Assembly (NCBI GenBank): GCA_000827265.1
Contig: KN834792.1
Location: forward strand, 62,001-126,000
Length of the DNA stretch: 64,000 nt
Direction of reading: 5' to 3'
Source of the DNA: Collybiopsis luxurians FD-317 M1
Taxonomy: Eukaryota; Basidiomycota; Agaricomycetes; Agaricales; Omphalotaceae
Shown here: in pieces, positions 22,358-35,370 of the stretch
Layout: each line of letters begins with the position of its first letter
Position numbering within the stretch: the stretch's first letter is position 1
The notes under the pieces: generated by a model
What the model was told of the DNA's origin: nothing
Databases searched by the model: none
What the model saw: the letters and a program-made list of their open reading frames with translations, nothing else
Made by a program: the position numbers and the translations under genes

Positions 22358-23657
22358 CTTGGTCTGACAGACAATTTCCCTGCCTCGAACGGATTCGAGA
22401 GCCTCACTTCTGGCTGAAGAGGATCCTGAAAGAATGGTCGATGATCATGATCTTCAATATCGTGTCGTCTGTAGTCTCGCCATGACCATGGACCAGGTAT
22501 GCGACGACCGCGAATTTGAGGAAGAGACGTATTGCGAGAAAGTCGAGGTTCTTGCGAAATTGACATGCCGAAAAGCTGGGGATGAGACAAGATACACACT
22601 CCATAGCATATCAAATTTTATACCACGCAACTATTAGCTAAACTGACGCCGTCGCAGGCGCTAGACTTAGTATGTGCTTGCAGTGTGTTCAAGGGTCCTG
22701 AAATCAACATGTTAACAGTGTTAATAAAAGTCCTATACTTTCGGAGCCGCAGGCCAGCGTTCACGAAAACTTACTTTAAAAGACGTTCAAAGTTGTTCAT
22801 GTGGACATGGCAAAGGTAAAAAAAGCGAAATCTGCTATCGGAATCGTGTCAAGTCAGAAGAATGGAAGACGCATTGACGACGCCTAGTGCCGCACGTCGT
22901 AGGATACGTTTATGGTTGCTAAGTCACAGAGCATTGACTTTTGCGCGGAGTGAAATCTTGTCTGTCGAACGATCGCGCACATCAGAGTTGCATGTGTACG
23001 GCCAACGTAAACGAGCATGATGCTAAGGCAGCATGCTTGACACATACTTAAACTGCGTTGGTAAATGAAGTACATTATTTTGATCAAAAGCGCTGGAAGC
23101 ACAACGTCTGATAATTTATACTGCACTAAGCACTCGGAGGCATTTGTATGCCGGGATCCTCCAAGAAGCGTGCAAAATTAAAATATACCTTGCTGATGCT
23201 TGACCGGTAGAGTTGTACCAGGTTGTACCTAGCCGTCTGATACCCGAGGATAGAGTCGTTGAGTTGATCCGCTATGCGGTACATCATGCGATGGCTGCAA
23301 AAATACTTGAAATGTATCAGAAATTTGTGGAATCTGCCTCAGTCTTAGCTGGAGGGAACTCTGTGGAACTTCAAGGAAGAGTTCTCTTAAGGATCGCTGT
23401 CCTACGAATTACCTGACTACATCATGCATAGAAGCTCCATGGTAAAGTGTTCATTGATAGGATGCAAGGTTGCGTTGAGGGCAGTGTGGTATGAGGCATC
23501 TTGGATGACGCGCGACGAAAGGCGTGGGAAGAAATTCATCATGTGATTGATTTCGTAACCTATGAATGCAATCATTCCACCGCGTCCCACTTTATTCTTA
23601 ACTATATCGACACTCGCATTGTAAACCATCTCGAACTGTCCTTGATACGCCTCGATC
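22358..23657. other. intergenic 1.3 kb
   Basis: This holds the CorA-like promoter on the left and the promoter of the Mug135-like gene on the right. Several frames are open for 60-80 codons on both strands, but none has a coherent splice pattern or recognisable family. Confidence 0.4.
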
Positions 23658-24543
23658 ATGGCTCAGCCGGTACAACCACCACCACCTCTCATTCCTCCTC
23701 CAAATTCATACCATATTACGCTACCCCCCGTGCCTGGCGTACCTCCTACCGCCGCGGATGTGGGCCACGCCCAGCGGTATTTGTCCGACTACGGACGCTC
23801 ACGTAGTACTCGCCCTTTCTCTTGTCCACTATATATGCTCTAACTGGTCCATAGCAAGCCAAGTGGACAATGCTCCAATGCTCTTGCCGGCAGAATATGG
23901 CGCTGTGGTGCAATATACACATGCCGTTGCTGCTCAAAGTGCCCCCGCGCGTGTGTACATTTGACATTTTAGACCAACTTTAACTATCCTAATTAGCTCA
24001 ATTATTTTATTTAGAGGTTGCCCCGCCCTGGGCCATCGCTATGCAGAATATCATACAAGAAGATATACAGGGTGTCAGAAGAGATCTACGCAGGGTACAA
24101 CGACAGGTACAGAATGTCCGGAGAGAGGTGCAGGATGTCCGGAGAGAGGTGCAGGATGTCAGGAGAGGACTGCGGAGAGACTTGCGCACTATCAGGGATG
24201 ATTTGCGCAGTGTGAAGAGAGATGTAGCTATCATGGGAAATAGGGGGAAGCATGATGGTCGTCGTTTCAATTTTGCTCGTGTCCCAAATGAACAAGGAAT
24301 CTATCTTAATGCTGCGGCCAATGGAGTGGTGTGTATCTTGTATGGTTCTTGTCTACTATATGGCCTAATGTCTGTAATGCTTTTCAGCCAGAACTTGTTG
24401 ATGACACCACAATCCAAAATCTTACTGGTCCACAAGTCAATGTCTGGTTTCTCCACTACTTTCCAGGTCCCCCTCCCCACAGTCTAGCTGTAAGGAAGGC
24501 AAGGATTGCACATGAGATTGGATGTACAGTCTTTGAACAGTAG
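23658..24543 (+). CDS. Mug135-like C-terminal domain protein
   Basis: Starts MAQPVQPPPPLIPPPNSYHI at 23658 and ends at the TAG after VRKARIAHEIGCTVFEQ. The N-terminus is Pro-rich. The middle exon (about 24015-24330) encodes a strongly helical Arg-rich segment built from a tandem 21-bp repeat (VRREVQD units), which should form a coiled coil. The last exon has the family pattern: PELVDDTTIQNLTGPQ, a short hydrophobic stretch and the RRxxIAxEIGCTV-type ending. Introns lie near 23810-23870, 23950-24014 and 24330-24390. Function is unknown. A solo LTR begins 137 bp after the stop. Confidence 0.65.
24106..24169 (+). repeat. 21-bp tandem repeat encoding heptads
   Basis: Three adjoining copies of a 21-bp unit around ggtgcaggatgtccggagag, the last two nearly identical. 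Since 21 bases are seven codons, each copy adds one heptad to the coiled coil. Confidence 0.8.
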
Positions 24544-24680
24544 TGGAAGCACACTACCTGTACTCTAGTAATGGCTGTCACACACATTAATATAACTTAC
24601 CTGATCTTTATATATTCCTGTTGTCCTGTAATTTTGAGGTTCAAGCTTTTTCTTTTCTGATTAGTGATGTGCTAGCAGTC

Positions 24681-25326
24681 TGTTAGGACTGGAACTAGAT
24701 TTGGAGAAGAGTTGGATAGTGTAGGTAGTATTGATGATTATGTTGAGTTTCACTGTAGTAGCTTAGTAGCAGGGTTTTACAAAGGGCCTGCATACAAAAG
24801 GAAGCTGTGAATGACTTGATGACCACATTCAGAAGTGAGAAACACATGGACTAGACACAAAAGTGACTGAATAAGGGCAAATAACCCCCAATAGGCAGTA
24901 GGTATTGGCAAATTAAGGGGAGAGTGCAGTGACAAAGTCGTTGGTACAAATTCAGAGCTGCAAGAGTTCAAAAGTATTGAGTTGGAGCTTGCGAGAGGTC
25001 TGAATGACACTAAACAGAACAAAGTAAATGTATTGAGGACATACAAAATGAGATTACAGAGTAACAAAACAGAAGAGAAGACAGCGGGAGAAGTAGACAA
25101 AGTTACAGTAATTCCAACATGCTTCCCTTGGGTTCACTTCTGGGCTTATATAGATCGGCAGGTGTTTTGTAACTATATTGATTAACAGTAAGGAATGTGT
25201 AACCCCACGGGAAGACACACCATGTCATGGTGTTGAGAATTTAGAGGGTGTGTATTGATGAGGAAAGGATGGAGAGATGGAATGCAAGAAAGGGAAGAAG
25301 GAGTGGTAGTGATTTGGGGTCTAACA
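24681..25326 (-). mobile_element. solo LTR of an LTR retrotransposon, copy A
   Basis: A 646-bp element in minus orientation. Read on its own strand it begins TGTTAGACCCCAAATCACTA and ends GTCCTAACA, the TG..CA ends of an LTR. It is flanked by a perfect 5-bp target duplication, CAGTC at 24676-24680 and at 25327-25331. The same sequence occurs in the opposite orientation at 40693-41331. A promoter-like TATATAAG box lies inside both (here minus strand, near 25150). No internal retrotransposon coding sequence is present, so it is a solo LTR left by recombination. Confidence 0.9.
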
Positions 25327-25377
25327 CAGTCTTTACTCTGAGGACATCAAATCCTCTGCCACACAGATGTCAGGAAG

Positions 25378-25786
25378 ACTGGCTTGACAACCTCCCATAC
25401 CAATCCCACAAGATACTCGGTGCTTAAGACAGGTACGAGCTGTTCAATGAATGAGAGGGTGAAGGTGGTTTTGGATAAGGTGTGAGCTTGAGCTTGAGCT
25501 TGCGTTGTGCGGGCAGGTGCATTTGCAGGTTCGGGCTCGTTGGGGTGGGATGAACCAACTCGTCAACAAAACGTTCTCGTTCTACATGGCCGTCCCCGCG
25601 TGTCTCGGCATTGTCGGAAATAGTAGAACGAGTATATCAAGTGCTAAATGCGCCCGCTATATCGACTACTTGAACGACCTGTCTCCTCCGCCTCCTAGAG
25701 AAGAGATCTCACCAAACTGGGAAACGACGATGGAGAGGTGGGAGAGGGTGAGGAGGGTTGTTGAGGCTAGGGTGAAGGAAGGGTGA
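25378..25786 (+). pseudogene. uncharacterised C-terminal gene remnant
   Basis: A run of coding-like sequence follows the LTR. It ends in an open frame with VRARWGGMNQLVNKTFSFYM, ARYIDYLNDLSPPPPREEIS and a helical Glu/Arg-rich end before TGA at 25784-25786. Short introns seem to precede it (one ends at the cag before gtgcatttg). No convincing start codon or 5' part exists between it and the LTR, so the gene may have been truncated. I do not recognise the family. A (gagctt)n run lies just upstream at about 25485. Confidence 0.35.
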
Positions 25787-25913
25787 TGATGATGGGGACG
25801 GAGAGACCGAGGTCGAGATCAAGGTGCGCCGTGAAGGGGTAGGAATGTAGATTTGTGGTGGGACGTATAAACGCTATTCGAATATCATAATTGTTTTGTG
25901 AAGAGGAGGGTTT

Positions 25914-26900
25914 TCAGGGACGTCCATGGCGCGTTGGCGGGTCCAGTTCTACTTCTGGAGGAACGACTCTCCGAGCGAGATAAGGTAGGGTGGCTAGTGT
26001 TTCTTGTGCATTGATTGGTCCGCCCCTGGGCGAGAAGGAGAGGGATAGGGAAAAGATTGTGGAGAGGAGACGGGTTAGTGCTGGGAAGTGTTGTAAGATC
26101 AGGATCCGAGGAAGGTGGATCAGCAACCGTCGACGTTGGTATCACAGGTCCACCTAAAGCGCCGTAGCTTGTAAAAGCCTCCTCAATGCATTGTGGCAAA
26201 ACTTTTGACAGGTTTGAGATAGGGAGGATCTTGAGTTTCTGGTCGTCGATGAGAAGAGATTGGGAGGCTAGGATCAGGGAAAAGGTGAGTGGGGGGATGG
26301 ATTGGGACGCTGAGTCTGTAAAATATGAATGGATTGAATGACAAAGAAGATTAGAGTAAAAGGAACGTGTTGGCAACACGACGCGAATGGAAGCACACAT
26401 TAGAATAAGATCACAACCTATATGAATACAACCAACCTTGTATCTACTGAGACTCGTTCTCCCATTCTTCTTGATCCAGGACTTCAGCAAAGGCAATCAG
26501 AACATGGTCTTGTACTAGTAGTTGCAGAATCACGGCCAACGTCATGTCGACCTAGAAGAATACCGGAAGCAGCTGCAAGTCTCACGATAGGATTTCCACC
26601 TTGCGAGCCTTTGAGCAGAGCGATTATAGTGGTACGATTGAGATGAATAGCACGGCGAAAGGCATTTGATAAACACTGAAGACCAACCAAGGAAACAAGA
26701 GATGAGAATCAGAATGCGAACCAAATGAGAGAATTCGACCTAGAAATCGATAAGGCAATTTGCCGTCTCCCTCCTCAATCAATCATTGCGGCTTGTACCG
26801 CAGATGTCGATGGATTTTCGAGCGCTCTTCCCACGATCAACAAATCTCCCTTCAAATCCCTCTCCGTTGGAGGACGCAAACCGAAAAAAAAGACACTCAT
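25914..26900 (-). CDS. unrecognised helical-repeat-like protein
   Basis: A minus-strand gene from about 26900. Spliced pieces join with phase-consistent 50-60 bp introns. They read LKGDLLIVGRALENPSTSA, FSHLCLSNAFRRAIHLNRTT, GNPIVRLAAAS, DHVLIAFAEVLDQEEWENES and SLILASQSLLIDDQKLKILP. The last exon is best read as GGPINAQETLATLPYLARRV to the stop at 25914. The alternating hydrophobic helices suggest an alpha-helical scaffold. I do not recognise the family. The true start may lie further upstream. A competing plus-strand reading exists over 26725-27068, but it requires ignoring these exons. Confidence 0.45.
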
Positions 26901-27182
26901 AAGTCACCAGTTGATCACACGATGGCAAAGATCCTCGCTCGCTTCTCTAACGGTACAGATAGTCGATACACAATTTATCAGTTGCCGATGGAAACAGAAC
27001 GTGAGGGAAGAATGATAACCATGTGGTATTCGAGCAAAGGAAAAAGAATCAAAAAGCAATTGCGATGAATATCTCACTATTGGTACATATCGAATGCATG
27101 GGTATATCTCGAGGGTATCTCGTTTTGTCTTTATTTATGTTGCATCCCAAGGAGCGGCACTTTATGTTTGGAGCAGTACTTT

Positions 27183-28062
<880 letters not shown>

Positions 28063-28867
28063 GGTTGAGTTGAAGGAGGTTCCCCAGAGCCCACGTGATG
28101 GTTTATCCTTGCCTTTGAGCCGAACTACCAGCAATCGAAGGACCAGCAACCGAAGAACATTGGCAACTCTCAGCTTCTAAATTAAAATCCTGTAAATCCC
28201 GTCCTACATAGCCTTTGAACGTTCGTAGGTAATCCATGTCACCGTCCATACGCCAGAAATCCGTGCTACAACAGAAAATGATGAAGTCTGTACCTGCGGC
28301 GATAGAATTGAATGATTGACATCCAGCTTGCTTGCCCAGTGCCTTGACTCCCTCGGTATCATCTATTTTCTCTCAGCCCGGAGATAGCATACATAGATAG
28401 GTAGAATTCAAGGAACGAACCCTTCGGACAATATCTTGTGCCCCTTGAACCTGACGTCTGCAAAGAAAAAGAAGGACGGACCAGAGGACAAATGGAATGT
28501 TCCTGTACATACACTGCCAGCTAGAAAGCTGCTATCAATAACGCTCAGTTCCTGAGTCTGTCAAGTCTCGGACAACTTTCCTGACTCGCCGACTGCTTAT
28601 AATGATCCTCGCATCGCTTACCCAAGGCTTTTGACCTTTCCCTTCCTTTGGTCGCTCCCTGGTCCTTCCCTTACGGTCCTTTCGTCTCCTTATTTCCTTT
28701 TTGAAGCGGTCTTCCTTCCTGCTTCAACTTACGTCTAACCAGCACACGCGCACAAGTTCCCTCGAATTGTGCACCTTGTCTATTTCGTTCATTTCAACTC
28801 AGTTGACTCAAGCTCTGGGTTCTATTCGTACCAGTAATAATCAGCCAATAACAAGTCACATCTCGCC
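28063..28867. promoter_or_regulatory. divergent promoter region, EBP-like / GH128
   Basis: An 800-bp gap between two diverging genes. The right end is pyrimidine-rich (28630-28720), typical of strongly expressed fungal genes. No coding frame is supported. Confidence 0.45.
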
Positions 28868-30307
28868 ATGGCTTTCTCCCTAATCTCCCGACTCACTCTG
28901 GTGGTAGCTTGTCTCTCATTGATCGCTGTTCCCGCAGCTGCTGTACCCAATTCCGGCTCCGCTTCTTCTTCTGCTTCTTCCTCCTCTGCTGCTGCTTCTT
29001 CTGGTTCATCCAACTCTACCGTTGCAGCTAGTAATACCCCAGCTAGTACCACTCAAGCCGGTACCACAGCTACATCGGCTACCACTACGGCCGCCCCTAC
29101 CACTACAAATGGTAAAAACGCGAAACGAGGGTTGTCGTACGTCGGCACTGATAACACTCAGGACGTGTTGAACATTAATCAAACGAAGAGTGTCGTCTCG
29201 TGGCAGTACGATTGGGGATTAATTCCTCCGGCAAACTTGGCTCAGTCCGGGGTCGAGTACATTCCGATGCAATGGGGCTCGAGTGGGATTGAGAATCTGA
29301 GCCAAACCGTGCAGGCGTATGGTATAAAGACTCTGTTGGTCAGTGTCTATCATCCTCTACTCCATCTCCTTTGCAAGTTTTCGTACACTGACCCCATAAC
29401 CTATATTCCTGGCAGACCTTCAATGAACCTGATTTCAACCAGCAATCCAACATTGACCCCAATTTCGCCGCCCAGTTGTGGCAGCAATACATCGATCCTC
29501 TAAGAAAGATCGCTCCAGGAATCAAAATCGGTGCTCCCGCCGTGAGCAGCGGGGGAACTGGATTACCATGGTTGTCGACGTTCTTTGGCGCATGTGGAAA
29601 CTGCACTTTCGATTTCTTGCCGATTCACTGGTACGGCGAGGGTGTTGCCGGATTCTACGATTATCTGTATCAGGTGTACGGCGAGTTTGGCAATAAGACA
29701 ATTTGGGTGACCGAGTTTGCCGAAACTTCGTTGAATGACACTGGTACGTGTTGGTTTCCACAAACGCCTTAACTCCCCTCCCGCGATCGCCGTTCATCTC
29801 AACTGATCTTTATCTTGACAGAGGTGACGGATTTCCTCAACCAAACCACCGCGTTTATGGATGGTTTGGCTTTCGTTGAGCGATATGCTTGGTTTGGATA
29901 CTTTGTGAGTACCCAAACTTCGAGATTGATTGATCAAACTGACCCCAATCTCCCTCGACAGAGACCTCAAAATGGCTCTGCATACAGTACGTATCCGCCT
30001 TCCTATACTCCGCCCACTCCTTTCCACTCACCCTCACACGTTAGACATGCTCAACAACAACGGTTCCCTTAATGACCTCGGCACATTATATATCGGTGCC
30101 GATACCGTAGAAACGAGTGGTCCAGCAACGAATACCGCTGCAAATGTTGCTGGTGGTGGACCTGCTGGGCCGGGGTACGCGACCGTCAGTGTAGCGCCGG
30201 GACATGCGCCGACGTTTTCACCGAATGGAGCTTTGAGTAGCAGAGAGGGGATGATTACAGCGTTGGGGAGCTTGGCGGCGTTGGTTTTGGGAAGCCTGCT
30301 GATGTGA
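28868..30307 (+). CDS. GH128 Asl1-like beta-1,3-glucanase, GPI-anchored
   Basis: A signal peptide (SRLTLVVACLSLIAVPAAA) is followed by a 70-residue Ser/Thr/Ala linker, then the Asl1-like glycoside hydrolase domain starting KRGLSYVG. Catalytic landmarks are FNEPDFNQQSNIDP (acid/base Glu), the FLPIHWYG strand and IWVTEFAETS (nucleophile Glu). The C-terminus has a Gly/Ala-rich stretch and a hydrophobic end (ALGSLAALVLGSLLM), which fits a GPI signal. Introns lie near 29339-29416, 29744-29821, 29907-29961 and 29986-30045. GH128 enzymes cut beta-1,3-glucan, so a role in remodelling the fungus's own wall is likely. Both catalytic residues are present. Confidence 0.9.
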
Positions 30308-31727
30308 TTGATTGATTGATGGGAACGTGGGCTTGAAAGGGGGTTGAGGTTGAGGTTACGAGGAAGAACCTCGGATGGATGCTCCACGCACTCATCGAAG
30401 TTATAGATCGAAGGGGTTATGGTATGCTTTCTCTTTCTCTCGTTTTTGGGAACTTTTGTGTTGGTACTTGGCATACTTGGCATCATCTCATCTATCTATC
30501 CATCGAACGATTACTTTTTTATTTGACTGAAGGAAAAAAAAATTATAATAGATTACATTGTAGTAGGTACTACGTAGGTTTGGGTGTTGTTGTAGAGTAC
30601 CGCATTGGTCTTTAACTTGGACTCTTAATCATCAAGGGGGCGATGCTCGTGCCTTTCGCGTTATTCTGAAAACTGGGTGGATCACCTGCGATCTTACAGA
30701 CGAGAAGTGTTAACCTTACACCTACCTCGAAATTATAGGTGAACGAGTATTCGCGAAACAACCGTAATTAGAAGTATATTGTAATAGCAGGATCAGCCTG
30801 AGTGCGTAGTTGCGGTGGTGTGGGGATGTCTGCCCCTGGAGGAAGGCATACAGTATTTATATTCGTAGAGCTTGGAGGAGTTGTGGGAGTGCCGCAGGCG
30901 CGTAGCGTGGAATTGTTGAAAAGCGCGGATGAATCATAGTGGACGACGGTACCAACCTGGGCTGTTGGGAAGAAAGGACGGTGTGATGGGGAATGATCTC
31001 ATTGGGAATGGTTGCACACCGAGTCGTATAGTTGGGTCACTTGGTTTAGGGCCATGAGGACGGTGTCAGGACTAGTACGAGTACACTGCACGTCGTTTGT
31101 TTTCCGGTCGACAGCATCTGAGGACAGATTCACCGTGGATTTGGAATGAGCCGGTAGAGGCAGGATTCATTGGCTGTGGAACGATGTACTGACAAGCAAG
31201 GTGTAGGGCTCCGAAGGGGTACGTTACTATTCTTGACCCGGAAATGCAAACGAAAATGTCGGTATAGAAAAACCTTTGTAATTCTTATTTGTTGGGCTCC
31301 AAATTTTGCCACAATATTTTCAAGACACTGAAAATTTATTGCATCAACTTTCGAGATTTTTAAGGAATGGCGAGAGAGTTGCGAGAGGGTACCAGCAAGC
31401 ATGGGGAAATGCAAGCGTGACATTCGTGACCCCCTGCCAGAATTTGGCACAGGTCGTATCAGACAATCTTCGACCGCTTTCACCTATCATTTTGGTTGCG
31501 ACCTTCAAAATCCTTCCTGAAAAGTATACCAGCTTACTCTCAAGATGTAGATTAATACAGCACTCAGATCATTTACCCATCCGCTTCCTTATTCGTTTTC
31601 GAGTAATTTTTCTTTCCAAGTCATGACGTCTGCTTGATCGATAGTCTGCAGAAATTATCATGTGACCGCATTCTTTACGCATATAAATAAACGCGGCCAC
31701 TTTGCTGCCACTTCCCAATCATCATCC
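30308..31727. other. intergenic 1.4 kb
   Basis: No gene is supported. Right after the glucanase stop is a short (gatt)n tract at 30305-30320. The stretch just before 31728 has a TATA-like tataaataa motif (31682-31690), about 40 bp before the next start codon. Confidence 0.4.
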
Positions 31728-32653
31728 ATGGCGAATCCACTCCCAGCACCCGCAACTCTCCTCGTAATGGGTCCAGATTATATTTATGGTACACTGCCAG
31801 TCCCCCCACCTCCTCTGCAAAACCCTGTCTCGACCGCAGATATAATGACCGCCGTCGAACTAGCTTCTCAGGCCATGCGATTCAGGGGCGAGTTCGCCAT
31901 TCGTATTTTGTCAATTGAACGCTAATGACATTGCCTACAGATGACTTTCTTGACTCGCCTAACTACGTCAATGATGCCGCTGCAGGTGCATGTGTTAAAT
32001 ACCGCGATGCAGTCGTCGCATTGTCGAACAGTCTCGCTGCAGCTCGTAAGTTTGTGGCAATGGTACAAACTGTCCTCGCTCATAATTATCATAGCTGCAT
32101 GGTTCGTTCAATGGAATAACGATACTTTCAACACATTGGTCCAGGACGTTCACGATCTCACTGCGAATATGATGATTCCGATTGCTCGTGTGCGTCTTGG
32201 TGACTGCTTTTACTTGTCGTCTCTTGACTCTTATTTACTTAGAATCACAACTTGCGCACGGTAATGGACGACAATGGGCCCTTCCAACAGGTTCCGTTCC
32301 CCAATGCGGTCTGGCCATGGGGTAAAAGTGTGGCAGGCCCAAATGGGGTGCGTATTTCCTGGATTTTCTACAATTCTTTGCTACGAGACTACGTTTTCCT
32401 GCGGGTTATTGCCTTTCATAGCGTTTATAAACCAATTGTTCCGTCAATTGGCTCTCATCTATTGAGTCTAACCGCCTCTTCATTGTAGGTCCAGGTTGTT
32501 TTACCAGGGCTGTGTAATACCCAAGCAGTCGATCAGCTTACAAGTGCTGAAGCCTCCGCCTACTTTATGGGATATTATCCAGGCATTCAGATTCCTCATG
32601 TAGTGCAACAGCGTAAAATTGCCATTCTTAGAGCGATTGGGAGAGATGTCTAG
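31728..32653 (+). CDS. Mug135-like C-terminal domain protein
   Basis: Starts MANPLPAPATLLVMGPDY and ends at the TAG after ILRAIGRDV. Exons join through introns near 31903-31940, 32048-32091, 32189-32242 and 32349-32487. The N-terminal part has LASQAMRF and YVNDAAAGACVKYRDAV; the middle has NHNLRTVMDDNGPF. The C-terminal domain reads LPGLCNTQAVDQLTSAEASA, then YFMGYYPGIQIP and RKIAILRAIG. This copy best shows the family consensus (a polar loop, LTxxEAxAYxxGYY, and a terminal RxxAIxxAIG). No function is known for the family beyond the name-giving yeast gene. Confidence 0.7.
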
Positions 32654-32770
32654 ATTGTGAAGTGGCATATCATTATCTGTAATTTATGATCTTGTACCAC
32701 AAGCGCGCGAGGTAGCCGCCCAAGTCTGAATTCACACACGACCCTGATATATATTTCCTTGTCTGCAACA

Positions 32771-35370
32771 ATGAGCGGACCATCTTCCGTATCGCGAACA
32801 CCGTCCCGAGCGCCATCAATATCGCGCCCAGCGACCCCGAATCCTAGCTCCGGCAGTTCTAGCCTAGGGAACCATCGAGCACCCACAAAATTTGCAGTTT
32901 CGCCGGCGCTACGTCAGACTCCGTCCTTGTCCAATTTACGCGTTCACAGTTTCAATGCTGGTTCAACCACAACCGCTACAGACGCTGACAATGTGCCTCC
33001 AGTGCCTCCAGTGCCTCCGATACCACCGATGTTGCCAAAGATGGGAAGCACCATGGGGATTAACAGCTCAGCGTCGTCCGTTTTCAACTTGGAGTTGGAT
33101 AACTCGAATGGGAAGATGATGGTTCAAGACGCCGACGCAGAAGTTGAATCAGTGGATGAGGATGTGTATCAGAGTAAACCTAGTCAAGAGGGGGAGTCGA
33201 AGAAGATGCTTAGGGACCAGCTGAGACGGACATTGAGCCGGACGACGGTTTCGTCTAAACCTCGCCCCGCTGCTCATTGGCTCCCAGACGCCCGAAGGTC
33301 TTTCAACTCAAAACTTAGCCCAAGGGAATACTTTATCCTTACAGACGCTGGGAAACCAGTGTTCATTAGGTCGGGTATGTTTTCGCCTTCATTTCACTGA
33401 CTATGCTCATAACTTTTCTAGCCGTGGTATGGACACCGACGATAGTGATATTTCCTCCATGATTGGCATAATGCAAGCTTTGATGTCCGTTTTCATTGAT
33501 GACGGGGACAAGCTCAAGTCAATCAATGCTGGAAAGACCAGAATCACCTTTCTTCAACGTCCGCCGCTGTATTATGTCTGTGTTTCTTCTTGGGGCGAAC
33601 CAGAAAGCGTAGCTCGCTCGCATCTGGAATATCTTCACCTGCAAATTATCAGCGTCGTCACTGCTGCCCAACTGAAGAGGATCTTCGAGCGCAGGGGAAA
33701 CTTCGATCTTCGGAGGCTGCTTGGTGGTGCAGATACGTTTTTGACGACAATGATTTCCCGTCTGCAGCTTGATCTTGCTATATCCATGTCTGCATTACGC
33801 TGTCTGAGATTAGACCCTGCGCTTCGTAACAAGTGCGCCCAAGCGCTGGTTCCGTCTGGAAAGATCATCAAAGTATAGTCATTCGAGTCTATATCGCAAT
33901 GGTAATCTGATCAGGGCTTTACACAGGATATACTCTACATCATTCTTGTTGCTCGAGGGGAGATTATCACGCTCGTACGACCAAAGAAACATTCCGTCCA
34001 TCCTGCAGGTCCGTCTGGGCACCTTGTCCTTTCCTGAATCCATCTTCATTGATTTCGACAGATATCCACATTCTTCTCACCACTTTGGCTGCCCCATCAA
34101 TAACCAACTCTCTCGCAGCGGCGATGTGGGTTCCCGTCTGCTTACCGAAATGGAACGAAGGAAGAATGGTCAACGCATATGTGGTCAATATGCCTTCCCT
34201 AGACGAAGGGATGACATCGGAGCCTTCGTTCGAGAATCATTCAGGCTCTTCTAGTCCTGATCTAAACGTTTCAGGGCCTCCGGATACTGATGGAGACGGC
34301 TCTGAATTCACCGCTGGGACTAGCAGAAGGACAGATAGCTCCCCAGTCGCCGATACAATCCCAGTCACCCTTGTCTGCATCAGTGGCGGGAGTGATTTCG
34401 ATTCGGTCAGAGCATGGTGCGATGAAGCCGTAGAAAAGCTCTCTGTTCCATCCCTTTCTTCTTCATCCTCGACACAATCCTCAACACTAACGGTAACACC
34501 GCACACATCATCTGCCTCCCAAAACCCACCATCATCACAATCACACGTAACCTCCGGCCACCATTCCGGATTCCCTATCCCTCCTTCACCAGCAACTCCA
34601 TCGCCAATACTTCATCCGACGTCGAACCTGTATATGCTGCACTCGTATATACGTTCTCACTCGGCTTACACCGTTTCGGAGCTGGGTGTACCTGGCTTGA
34701 GGCATTTCGTCTATAAAGCGAGGGGTTTGGTACAGGTGACATTTCCTGTTTGGGAAGATGATGTGGATGCTAGAGTGGATATGACAGGGTCTGCATTTGC
34801 GTCTTGGAGGGGTAACAGCAACGGCAACGGAAAGGGGAAGGGGAAAGGGAAGGAGAGGCAAGTCGATCCGTCTGGGAATGGAAATGAAGACGAAGAGAAT
34901 TGGGATTCAAGTTCGGAATCGGATACGGATTATGGAGCAGACACGGTGATACTGACGCAGAACGATCAGGAAGATGAAAGAAGGCGGATTGTAACATTGT
35001 ATCAGATTGTACACGACGCTATACATGCGAAGGGGATGTCTGGGCAGGCTAAGGGAGATGCGAAGGAGGGGCTGAAGTTGCAGTATTTGAGGACGGAGAA
35101 GGAGGGTGTGTTGGGTTGGGTGAGTTTTTTTCTTTGATCGAAATCTTACCCTTCCTTGTCTTGTTTTGGATTACGTTTACCTCCATCTACATATTGACTG
35201 ATAAGCAAATGCTCTCCTTCGTTCAACAGATAACACAGCCATTCGAACTCTACCTCACCCTCTCGCCGCTAATGCCCAAGAGCGCTGCGATCGGGGCTGC
35301 GAATGCGGTTGCGCGTTGGGTCAAGAAGGAAGAAGGGAGGTTGTTTTTGAGGGATGCACCGGTGTTTTAG
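32771..35370 (+). CDS. MON1: vacuolar fusion protein MON1
   Basis: A subunit of the Mon1-Ccz1 complex, the exchange factor that loads Rab7 (Ypt7) onto late endosomes and autophagosomes. It starts MSGPSSVSRTP. The first about 165 residues are disordered with a PPVPPVPPIPP run. The first longin domain begins at REYFILTDAGKPVFIRS and continues through MIGIMQALMSVFIDDGDKLK, FLQRPPLYYVCVSSWGEPES and LRRLLGGADTFL. The second starts at DIHILLTTLAAPSI with WVPVCLPKWNEGRMVNAYV. The third, after a Ser/Pro/Gly-rich insertion, includes LRHFVYKARGLVQVTFP and ends with ITQPFELYLTLSPL. Order and motifs match MON1. The insertion (about 34240-34620, with a Lys/Gly run to 34860) is longer than in yeast. Confidence 0.9.

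Noticed and set aside
23213..23416. Plus-strand frame with VVELIRYAVHHAMAAKILEM
   Set aside because: It looks helical, but has no start context, no neighbours to splice to and overlaps open frames on the other strand.
24777..25100. Minus-strand frame of 107 codons
   Set aside because: Part of solo LTR copy A; the same frame is broken in copy B.
26725..27068. Plus-strand coding exons starting MREFDLEIDKAICRLP
   Set aside because: Two frames would need a join over a weak donor, no upstream gene fits, and the opposite strand has a better chain of phase-consistent exons.
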